Of a stretch of DNA of 5,301 nt, positions 1-4,871 are shown in pieces. This DNA is from Candidatus Solincola tengchongensis (GTDB lineage: Bacteria > Actinomycetota > Geothermincolia > Geothermincolales > RBG-13-55-18). A program made the position numbers and the translations under genes. Numbering within the stretch: position 1 is the first letter of the stretch; each line of letters starts with the position of its first letter. The DNA is taken from assembly GCA_015711895.1 (NCBI GenBank), contig JACVJH010000350.1:1-5301 (forward strand). Reading direction: 5' to 3'. The notes under the pieces were generated by a model, which saw only the letters and a list, made by a program, of their open reading frames with translations, was not told the origin of the DNA and did not search any database.

Positions 1-1295
1 CCTTCCGGCGGCTGGGCCCCACCTTCCAGGATGAGGTGGAGCTCATACCCTGCGACCCGGTATATTCCTGCGTCCTCCGGGACGGGACCCGTGTGGACGT
101 CCCCCTTTCGCTGGAGGGCACGGCGGAAGCCCTCTCCCGCCTCTCGGAGACAGATGGTAAGAATTACCATGAGTTCGCCGGGCGCATGGGCGGCTTCCTG
201 GCCGAGACCCGCAAGGGGTTCTTCACCAGCCCCATGAACGGCTTCGGGGACCTGCTGCGCGTCTTCGCGCGCACTCCCGGGCTCCTTAGATACCGGGAGC
301 TCTTCACGGGCTCTTACCAGAGCGTGCTCGGCCGCTACTTCAAGGACTCGCGGGTCCTGGAGACCATGTCCTTCCAGAGCTGGTACGTGGGCCTCCCCCC
401 GGAGCTGGCCCCCGGGGTCTTCTCCATCCTGGGCTACAGCGAGCACGAGGGGGTCTGGTACCCGCGGGGAGGCATGGTCTCCATACCCGAGGCCCTGGCG
501 CGGTGCGGAAGGGAGCGGGGGATGGAGCTCCAGCTGGGAGCGGCGGTGAGGAGGGTGCTGGTGAGCGGGGGACGCGTGCGCGGGGTGGTGCTGGAGGACG
601 GGACGGAGGTGACCTGCCACGCGGTGGTCTCGGACATCAACGCCAGGACCCTGTACCTAGAGCTGGTGGGCGAGGAGCACCTTCCCCCGCTGGTGCGTTA
701 CGGCATCAGCAGCTACCAGCCCTCCATCTCCGCGGTCATGCTCTGCCTGGGAGTGGACTACGAGCCGCCGCTTTCCGCCCACCACACAATCATCACCGCT
801 CCCTTCGAGGAGATGAACGATTACTGGTGGAACCGCTGTCTCAAGGGGCTGCCGCCGCGGGAGCAGTTCGGCCTGCTGTGCTGGCCCACCATGTCCGACC
901 CCTCGTTGGCCCCGGAGGGCCACCACGTCCTGAACGTCATCCTCATGGGCCCCTACCGCCTGGAGGGGACGGACTGGGACCGCGAGAAGCGGGGCTTCCT
1001 CGAGGAGGCCGTGTCCTGGCTCTCGCGGAAGGCGGTCCCCGGGCTGGAGGAACACGTGGAGGTGGCGGAGATCCTCACACCACTGGACTACGAGAGGCGG
1101 TTGCGCAATCCCGGAGGGGCCATCTACGGGTTGCAGCAGGACCTCTCGGCGCAGATCGTCTTCCGCCCCCGCTCCCGGTCGCGGGCTGTGAGGGGGCTCT
1201 ATCTGGCGGGGGCCTCCACCCATCCCGGGGGTGGGGCCCCTACCCCCATCGGCTCGGGCATCATCGCCGCCGACCTGGTGGACAGGTACGAGTGA
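1..1295 (+). CDS. Phytoene desaturase / CrtI-like NAD(P)/FAD-dependent oxidoreductase, 3' part (5' truncated by window edge)
   Basis: The reading frame is open from base 3, and the codons before the GTG at 36 (FRRLGPTFQDE) already look like family sequence. The true start is therefore upstream, and about 430 C-terminal residues are visible. Seen: a YPRGGM segment (459-476) matching the YPxGGM motif of CrtI/CrtISO-type flavoproteins, then a G/V-rich stretch (AAVRRVLVSGGRVRGVVLEDG) typical of the second FAD-domain beta region, then VVSDINARTLY. Near the C terminus, GLYLAGASTHPGGG (1194-1235) is the diagnostic FAD-contacting motif of the phytoene dehydrogenase family (COG1233), followed by GSGIIAADLV. 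Members desaturate or isomerise carotenoids or related polyisoprenoids using FAD, usually at the membrane. Which reaction applies here cannot be decided. The N-terminal GxGxxG dinucleotide fold is outside the window. The frame is intact to TGA 1293-1295, with no carotenoid gene visible downstream. Confidence 0.9.
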   Translation, partial: FRRLGPTFQDEVELIPCDPVYSCVLRDGTRVDVPLSLEGTAEALSRLSETDGKNYHEFAGRMGGFLAETRKGFFTSPMNGFGDLLRVFARTPGLLRYRELFTGSYQSVLGRYFKDSRVLETMSFQSWYVGLPPELAPGVFSILGYSEHEGVWYPRGGMVSIPEALARCGRERGMELQLGAAVRRVLVSGGRVRGVVLEDGTEVTCHAVVSDINARTLYLELVGEEHLPPLVRYGISSYQPSISAVMLCLGVDYEPPLSAHHTIITAPFEEMNDYWWNRCLKGLPPREQFGLLCWPTMSDPSLAPEGHHVLNVILMGPYRLEGTDWDREKRGFLEEAVSWLSRKAVPGLEEHVEVAEILTPLDYERRLRNPGGAIYGLQQDLSAQIVFRPRSRSRAVRGLYLAGASTHPGGGAPTPIGSGIIAADLVDRYE

Positions 1296-1308
1296 CCCAC
1301 TTCCGTTT

Positions 1309-1375
1309 GGGGCATGGACGGTCCAGCACGGGGATTCCATTGGGCGATGAGGGGGGAGCGGAGGGGCATGGACGG
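1309..1375. repeat. 13-base direct repeat pair
   Basis: GGGGCATGGACGG occurs at 1309-1321 and again, without mismatch, at 1363-1375, with start points 54 bases apart, just after the stop codon of the oxidoreductase. Two exact 13-mers this close are unlikely by chance even in GC-rich DNA. No protein or element explains them. They could be a remnant of a short duplication. Confidence 0.6.
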
Positions 1376-1559
1376 ACCTGGAGGAGGGGTCTTGTCCGGC
1401 GGTGAACACGAAAAGACAGGGCGCGGCCCCGGCTTACCCAGAGAGGGTGTTCGGGCCGTTACCGGCGCGGAGGATCGAAATCGGCGCCGGGGACGACAGG
1501 CAGCCGCGCCGATGGTGAGGCGCCACCGGGTCAGCGGAGGAACGGAAGCCGCAGTCGCT

Positions 1560-1574
1560 GCCGGGCGGGCCGGC
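1560..1574. other. GC hairpin GCCGG/CCGGC
   Basis: GCCGG (1560-1564) and CCGGC (1570-1574) can pair around a five-base GCGGG loop. There is no T-run downstream, so terminator function is not supported. It is listed because it is one of a series of compact hairpins in the region before the small gene. Confidence 0.35.
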
Positions 1575-1615
1575 TTACGGTACTCGTGGAGCGTGGATAT
1601 CGGAGGACGAAAAAG

Positions 1616-1641
1616 GGGTCTCGCCTTAGGGTGAGGGACCC
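1616..1641 (+). other. Bulged hairpin in the region upstream of the small gene
   Basis: GGGTCTCGCC (1616-1625) can pair with GGTGA (1630-1634) and GACCC (1637-1641), giving two 5-bp helices with a GG bulge (1635-1636) and a TTAG tetraloop (1626-1629). One pair is a G-U wobble, which exists only if the plus strand is transcribed, so the fold favours a plus-strand RNA slightly. No T-tract follows. Confidence 0.35.
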
Positions 1642-1663
1642 GGCCCGGTGGATGTGCGCCAAA

Positions 1664-1689
1664 GGCGTGAGTCGCGGATCGACTCCGCC
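1664..1689. other. Strong 10-bp hairpin with a single bulged T
   Basis: GGCG (1664-1667), a bulged T (1668) and GAGTCG (1669-1674) pair with CGACTC (1680-1685) and CGCC (1686-1689) around the loop CGGAT. This is ten pairs without mismatch. The GGCG arm can alternatively pair with CGCC at 1657-1660 across an AAA loop, so two folds compete. No T-run follows directly (TTTT appears about 16 bases later), so this is not a typical intrinsic terminator. It lies about 115 bases before the small gene. Confidence 0.5.
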
Positions 1690-1789
1690 GATCGGAGCCA
1701 CGACGTTTTAAGCGCACGGGGGCAAGCTGGGGCGCGCCGGCGCCGCTGGGTATCCGGGAAAGGAAAAACCGTCGCATCGGACGATCGGT

Positions 1790-1800
1790 AAGGAGGTGAG
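1790..1800 (+). promoter_or_regulatory. Near-perfect Shine-Dalgarno of the 65-residue gene
   Basis: AAGGAGGTGAG is complementary to almost the whole 16S anti-Shine-Dalgarno. GGAGG (1792-1796) ends six bases before GTG 1803, which is ideal spacing and decides the start. TTG at 1806 would give a spacing of nine and is the alternative. The site is the best evidence that the short frame behind it is translated. Confidence 0.85.
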
Positions 1801-1802
1801 AA

Positions 1803-2000
1803 GTGTTGGCCCGCATTCCCATCATAGTGGAGGAAGAAAATGCCAGGGGTAAGCTCCGCGGCTTGCTCAAGAGGCTCTTGCCCCTGGGAGTCGCCGTGGC
1901 GATCGCCCTGCAGTTCGCCCGCATGGACGAATCGCGAAAGAGGTTCGTGCTCCACCTGTTGAAGCAGGTCCCCTATCTCCCCGGCCGCTACTTCGCCTGA
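1803..2000 (+). CDS. Small protein of unknown function, 65 residues
   Basis: I do not recognise this protein. The GTG start follows an almost ideal ribosome binding site, and most codons end in G or C as in the neighbouring genes, so it is very likely translated. The chain begins MLARIPIIVEEENARGK and has a basic stretch at residues 15-24 (K17, R19, K23, R24). A short hydrophobic segment follows at about 25-39 (LLPLGVAVAIALQFA), then a charged helix-like part (MDESRKRFVLHLLKQV, 41-56) and a tail VPYLPGRYFA. The 15-residue hydrophobic stretch behind a positive cluster suggests a peripheral or short membrane helix with the N terminus inside; this is inferred. There are no Cys residues, metal motifs or toxin signature. 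It stands alone: the upstream oxidoreductase ends 507 bases earlier, and the next gene is convergent on the other strand. Confidence 0.75.
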   Translation: MLARIPIIVEEENARGKLRGLLKRLLPLGVAVAIALQFARMDESRKRFVLHLLKQVPYLPGRYFA

Positions 2001-2176
2001 TGGTTTTCAACCGGTGTGTGCGACGGGAGAACGGCGACGTCAAGACCTGCATGCCGAGGCTTCGGCCCCTGGCGGGAGGCCCCGGTCCTTGGGAGATGGT
2101 CATGAAAACGCGGAGTATGCGGGCCTATCTTCGACAAGTTCCGCCTCGGTTTAGGGAGTCTTCCGCGGGGGCCTGA
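2001..2176. other. Spacer between converging reading frames, with a small hairpin
   Basis: No gene is visible between the plus-strand small gene and the minus-strand ligase fragment. GCCGA (2053-2057) and TCGGC (2062-2066) form a 5-bp stem with a GGCT loop, and GGTT/AACC (2002-2012) forms a weaker one directly after the stop. Neither is followed by a T-tract on either strand, so I do not call a terminator. Confidence 0.4.
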
Positions 2177-2620
2177 TCAACACTGGCCTGGGGATTTCTT
2201 CAGCTCCCTCTCGCGCAGCTCGCGGCGGAGTATCTTGCCCACGGTACTCTTGGGCAGTTCCTCCACGAACTCGATGGCCTTGGGACCCTTGTGAGGGGCC
2301 AGGTTCTCCCGGCAATAGGCGATGACCTCCTCCTCGGTCAGGGACTCCCCGGGCTTGACCACCACGAAGGCCTTTACCTTCTCCCCCCGGTAGGGGTCGG
2401 GTGCGCCCACGGCGCAGGCCTCCAGTATCTTGGGGTGCTCGAAGAGCACGTTGTCTATCTCCACCGGGTAGATGTTGTACCCGCCGGCGATGATCATGTC
2501 CTTCTTGCGGTCCACCACGGAGAGGTAGCCTTCGTCGTCGAAATAACCGATGTTCCCCGTGTACACCCAGCCGTCGCGCAGCGCCTCCGCGGTCTCCAGC
2601 GGCTTCTTGTGATATATCCC
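2177..2620 (-). pseudogene. C-terminal fragment of an AMP-forming long-chain acyl-CoA ligase
   Basis: Reading leftwards from 2620, 147 residues match the C-terminal part of acyl-CoA synthetases: GIYHKKPLETAEALRDGW, YTGNIGYFDDEGYL, the hinge motif DRKKDMI, IAGGYNIYPVEID, GAPDPYRGEKVKAFVV, and PKSTVGKILRREL with the catalytic Lys (codon 2234-2236). Full-length members have about 500-560 residues and activate fatty or aryl acids with ATP, then load CoA. Here the adenylation core with its P-loop (SGTTGxPKG type) is absent. Upstream of Gly 2618-2620 the frame stays open to 3019 but its 133 residues show no family similarity and no ribosome binding site. In the fragment, the usual YTGD reads YTGN (AAC at 2552-2554), replacing the Asp that contacts the ATP ribose. 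Both facts point to a decayed remnant. A lone AMP-binding C-domain protein is the alternative, but no good start is seen. Confidence 0.8.
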
Positions 2621-2749
2621 GCACGACACGGTGTAAACATATACGTTCAGGGGTAAATAGTATGCTGGAAGTCCCGTGGGCTCCCTGGGGGAACAGCGCA
2701 GCGCTCCTTGTGTGGGATCGTCCCCGCTTTCCCCTAGGTGAGAGACCGT

Positions 2750-2764
2750 CCCCTCTGGGAGGGG
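2750..2764 (+). other. Leader hairpin CCCCTC/GAGGGG with an alternative partner at the esterase ribosome binding site
   Basis: CCCCTC (2750-2755) pairs perfectly with GAGGGG (2759-2764) around TGG. The same arm extended by one base, CCCCTCT (2750-2756), is the exact complement of AGAGGGG at 2814-2820, which contains the purine-rich ribosome binding stretch of the esterase. The two pairings exclude each other. This geometry could control translation, but short G/C runs like these also occur by chance. Confidence 0.35.
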
Positions 2765-2814
2765 CGCGGGGGCTTTACGGTTGGTCGGCGAAGAGGCGAG
2801 CGTGAGACCCGGTA

Positions 2815-2821
2815 GAGGGGG
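2815..2821 (+). promoter_or_regulatory. Probable ribosome binding site of the esterase
   Basis: GAGGGGG ends seven bases before ATG 2829. A second purine run, GGAG (2823-2826), lies only two bases from that ATG and is too close to be the main site. The choice of 2829 as start is supported mainly by the lipoprotein signal peptide that begins there. Confidence 0.55.
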
Positions 2822-2828
2822 TGGAGTG

Positions 2829-4451
2829 ATGAAGAAAGTGAAGCTCGGCGCGGTACTGGTTATCCTCGTGCTGCTGTCGATGGCCGTCCTCTCCTCCTGC
2901 GGGGGGAAGGCGGAAAGAGCGGTGGAGGAAGAATACGCCCCCATGGAGGTGGTCCAGCTGGACAGCGGGCCCGTGCGGGGCGTGGTGGGGAATGACGGTA
3001 TCGCCGTGTTTAAAGGCATACCTTACGCGGCTCCGCCGGTGGGGGACCTCCGGTGGAAGGAGCCGCAACCGGTGGAGCCATGGACGGAGATAAGGCCTTG
3101 CCTCCAGGAAGGACCCGTCTGCACCCAGGTACCCTGGCCCTACGAGTTCGCCAAGGAGTTCTACAACTTCCCCAACCAGAGCGAGGACTGCCTGTACCTC
3201 AACGTCTGGACCCCGGCAAAAGAGGCGGGCGAGAAACTCCCGGTGATGGTCTGGATCCACGGCGGTGCCTTCGTCCTGGGCGCAGGCTCCCAGAGCCTGT
3301 ACGACGGCCGGAAGCTGGCGGGGAAGGGCGTGGTGGTTGTGACCTTCAACTACCGCCTGGGGCCGCTGGGATTCATGGCCCATCCCCTGCTCTCCGCCGA
3401 ATCACCCCACGGGGTGTCCGGGAACTACGGGCTGCTGGACATGATAGAGGCCCTGAAGTGGGTGCAGAGGAACATCGAGGGCTTCGGCGGGGATCCCGGC
3501 AACGTGACCGTCTTCGGACAGTCCGCGGGCGGTGCCAGCGTGTGTTGTCTTCTGGCCAGCCCCCTGGCAAAGGGACTCTTCCACCGGGCCATCGTGGAGA
3601 GCGGCGGCTTCTTCTCCATGGGATTCCTCACCACCAAGAGCGGGGATACCCTGCAGGACGCGGAGAGGTTCGGCCAGAGGATCTCCGCTGAACTCGGTTG
3701 CGACAAGGCAGGGGACGAGCTTGCGGCGCTGCGGGAGAAAAGCGCCCAGGACCTGCTTACTGCTTTCCAGAAAGTGGAAGCGGAGACGCCCGGTGCCCTA
3801 TCCACGGGACCGATGGTCGACGGGTACGTCCTGCCGGACAAGCCGCAGAACGTCTTCGCCCAGGGAAAGCAGCACAAAGTGCCCCTGCTCATCGGCACGG
3901 TGGCGGACGAGGGGACCCTTTTCGTGGGGAAGCAGGAGATGACCCCCGCCCAGTATGACGAGATGCTCAAGGGCATCTTCGGGGCTCATGCCGGGGAGGT
4001 GGCCGCACTCTACCCGGCGGGAGCGAGCGCCAGGGACGCTTACGTGAAGATGTTCACCGGCCTCGGGTTCGCGGGCCCCTCCCGGCATGCCGCGGAGTGC
4101 ATGGCCCGGGACGGCATGCCCGTCTACGTGTACCGGTTCAGCTATGTCTCCACCACCGATCCGGTCCGGGCGGCTATGGGGGCCTATCACGGTTCGGAGA
4201 TAGCCTTCGTCTTCGGTAGCTCGCTGCTGGACTTCGCGGGGAGCGAGGTCAAGGCGCTCTGCGCGTCGGTCATGAACTACTGGACCCGCTTCGCGGCGAC
4301 GGGGGACCCCAACGGGGGAAGCGAGCCTGCCTGGCCGCCTTTCAAGGCAGGAAGCGACGTCTATCAGGACCTGAACCTGAACATCACCACCCGGCAGGGC
4401 TATTACCCTCAGGATTACCAGCTGGTCCTCAGGATAAGCGGGCTCAAGTGA
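2829..4451 (+). CDS. Type-B carboxylesterase/lipase, predicted lipoprotein, 540 residues
   Basis: Complete alpha/beta-hydrolase of the carboxylesterase/cholinesterase family, which hydrolyses carboxylic esters. The start at ATG 2829 gives a classic lipoprotein signal: MKK, a hydrophobic core (LGAVLVILVLLSMAV) and lipobox LSSC with lipidated Cys24, so the enzyme should be anchored outside the cytoplasmic membrane. Visible signatures: FKGIPYAAPP (61-70), EDCLYLNVW (119-127, the second family signature), the oxyanion-hole HGGAF (144-148), and FGGDPGNVTVFGQSAGG (219-235) with nucleophile Ser232. Acid Glu361 lies in ADEG and His454 in AYHGSE, completing the triad. Cys91 or Cys98 probably pairs with Cys121, as in the family. 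The elbow is GQSAG rather than the more common GESAG. Length is typical (about 500-550). No frame damage is seen. Substrate is unknown. A leader hairpin may affect translation. Confidence 0.95.
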   Translation: MKKVKLGAVLVILVLLSMAVLSSCGGKAERAVEEEYAPMEVVQLDSGPVRGVVGNDGIAVFKGIPYAAPPVGDLRWKEPQPVEPWTEIRPCLQEGPVCTQVPWPYEFAKEFYNFPNQSEDCLYLNVWTPAKEAGEKLPVMVWIHGGAFVLGAGSQSLYDGRKLAGKGVVVVTFNYRLGPLGFMAHPLLSAESPHGVSGNYGLLDMIEALKWVQRNIEGFGGDPGNVTVFGQSAGGASVCCLLASPLAKGLFHRAIVESGGFFSMGFLTTKSGDTLQDAERFGQRISAELGCDKAGDELAALREKSAQDLLTAFQKVEAETPGALSTGPMVDGYVLPDKPQNVFAQGKQHKVPLLIGTVADEGTLFVGKQEMTPAQYDEMLKGIFGAHAGEVAALYPAGASARDAYVKMFTGLGFAGPSRHAAECMARDGMPVYVYRFSYVSTTDPVRAAMGAYHGSEIAFVFGSSLLDFAGSEVKALCASVMNYWTRFAATGDPNGGSEPAWPPFKAGSDVYQDLNLNITTRQGYYPQDYQLVLRISGLK

Positions 4452-4536
4452 TCCCCTGCTGCCGTCGGCGGCTTCGGACACTTCAGGAGGCCGAAAAGGC
4501 CGGAGAGGTTTCATGCCGATGTTGACCCGGGGGACG

Positions 4537-4584
4537 GCCGCGGACGTAGTGCCTTTCATTTCCGGAGTGGGGCATGTCCGCGGC
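4537..4584 (+). terminator. Long bulged hairpin after the esterase, possible terminator
   Basis: GCCGCGGAC (4537-4545) is the exact reverse complement of GTCCGCGGC (4576-4584). Skipping GTA (4546-4548), GTGCC (4549-4553) pairs with GGCAT (4571-4575), giving a 14-bp stem with one bulge, one G-U pair and a 17-base loop. It lies 85 bases after the esterase stop and is followed by GTTTAT, a weak U-tract on the plus strand only. That orientation favours an esterase terminator. The stem is longer and the tail poorer than usual, so a repeat element or another structured RNA is also possible. Confidence 0.5.
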
Positions 4585-4590
4585 GTTTAT

Positions 4591-4650
4591 GTCCCTGGGT
4601 AGCACATGACCGTGGGTTTGCGTCCGGGATAGCACATACCCGTGGCCTTC
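4591..4650. repeat. Two imperfect 30-base tandem repeats
   Basis: The cores AGCACATGACCGTGG (4601-4615) and AGCACATACCCGTGG (4631-4645) match at 13 of 15 positions at a period of 30 bases. The similarity extends leftwards (GTCC, GGG before each core) and into the following T-containing stretch. No third copy was found in the window. Tandem protein-binding sites of this kind are found at the ends of some insertion sequences and in operators, but no transposase or regulator gene is adjacent. Confidence 0.6.
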
Positions 4651-4698
4651 GCTTGCTGGAGGAAAAGTCTTCCTGATGCCTCCGGGATGTCTCGGATA

Positions 4699-4713
4699 TG
4701 AGCCCGGGGCTCA
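4699..4713. repeat. 15-base near-palindrome TGAGCCC-G-GGGCTCA
   Basis: The two 7-base arms are exact inverted copies around one central G, a form typical of dimeric regulator sites or a tight RNA hairpin. No start codon with a convincing gene follows on either side, so an operator role has no visible target. Confidence 0.4.
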
Positions 4714-4828
4714 GTTGTCAGGTGGGGACGAGGTGATCTCCGGGGCGATGGGTTGGGCTGGACCGCTTAGTGTGACGAAGAGTTTTGCGCGCAGCCGGGG
4801 AGGACGTTCAACAGCGGAGCAAAGACGG

Positions 4829-4861
4829 CCTCCGGGACCGCATGTCGTGACGGAGGGTTTT
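4829..4861 (+). terminator. Weak inverted repeat with T-run between convergent genes
   Basis: CCTCCG (4829-4834) pairs with CGGAGG (4851-4856) across a 16-base loop, followed by GTTTT on the plus strand. The loop is large for an intrinsic terminator and no plus-strand gene lies close upstream. On the minus strand the structure sits just after the kinase stop but lacks a T-tract. Confidence 0.25.
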
Positions 4862-4871
4862 CGTGCACCGC

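Larger units (their letters stand above)
1296..1802. other. Non-coding interval with several hairpins, possible long leader of the small gene at 1803
   Basis: No convincing gene was found on either strand. The plus-strand frame opening at 1314 gives a low-complexity Gly/Arg-rich product with no domain, and minus-strand frames look like composition shadows. The interval holds a 13-base direct repeat near its left end and compact inverted repeats at 1514-1527, 1560-1574, 1616-1641, 1664-1689 and 1770-1783. It ends in an excellent Shine-Dalgarno at 1790. I tried to match known riboswitch, T-box, tRNA, SRP and RNase P signatures by eye and found none. It could be a structured 5' leader, an unrecognised small RNA, or neutral GC-rich spacer in which such hairpins arise by chance. 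Confidence 0.5.
2621..2828. other. Junction and leader between ligase fragment and esterase
   Basis: Ligase similarity stops abruptly at 2620. The next 45 bases (about 2610-2665, with ATATAT, TAAACATATA and TAAATAGTAT) are distinctly AT-richer than anything else nearby. They include a possible -10 box TAGTAT (2658-2663), but I see no matching -35, so a promoter for the esterase is only a possibility. The rest is GC-rich with a 6-bp hairpin at 2750-2764. No gene is visible; the esterase frame extends in phase to 2781, but the upstream 16 codons are not a plausible signal peptide. Confidence 0.5.
4452..4871. other. Non-coding interval with strong hairpin, tandem repeats and palindrome
   Basis: This lies between the 3' ends of the convergent esterase and kinase genes. 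The only sizeable frame (plus, from 4676) gives an unconvincing product with no ribosome binding site and no domain. The interval carries a long bulged hairpin (4537-4584), two 30-base imperfect repeats (4591-4650), a near-palindrome (4699-4713) and an inverted repeat with TTTT (4829-4861). At 420 bases it is much longer than needed for a shared terminator, so it may hold a mobile-element remnant. Confidence 0.6.

Noticed and set aside
1314..1634. Plus-strand frame of 106 codons after the oxidoreductase
   Set aside because: The product is Gly/Arg-rich and low in complexity, has no good ribosome binding site or family resemblance, and runs through several hairpins; long chance frames are common at this GC level.
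1440..1800. Known riboswitch, T-box or tRNA in the region before the small gene
   Set aside because: I looked by eye for cobalamin, c-di-GMP, glycine, guanidine and ydaO-type cores, the T-box GGTGG motif and a tRNA T-loop, and found none convincing.
1199..1924. Minus-strand frame of 241 codons opposite the oxidoreductase end, the spacer and the small gene
   Set aside because: Pro/Arg/Ser-rich composition-driven translation that crosses the end of a well-supported gene on the other strand and shows no domain.
2781..2828. Longer esterase start at the frame's first start codon, 2781
   Set aside because: It would put 16 polar residues before the lipoprotein signal and destroy its normal form; ATG 2829 gives a canonical MKK-hydrophobic-LSSC signal.
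2621..3019. Extension of the ligase frame by 133 codons to a Met at 3019
   Set aside because: This part has no ligase similarity, no ribosome binding site near its start, and lies antisense to the esterase signal peptide; treated as accidental open frame.
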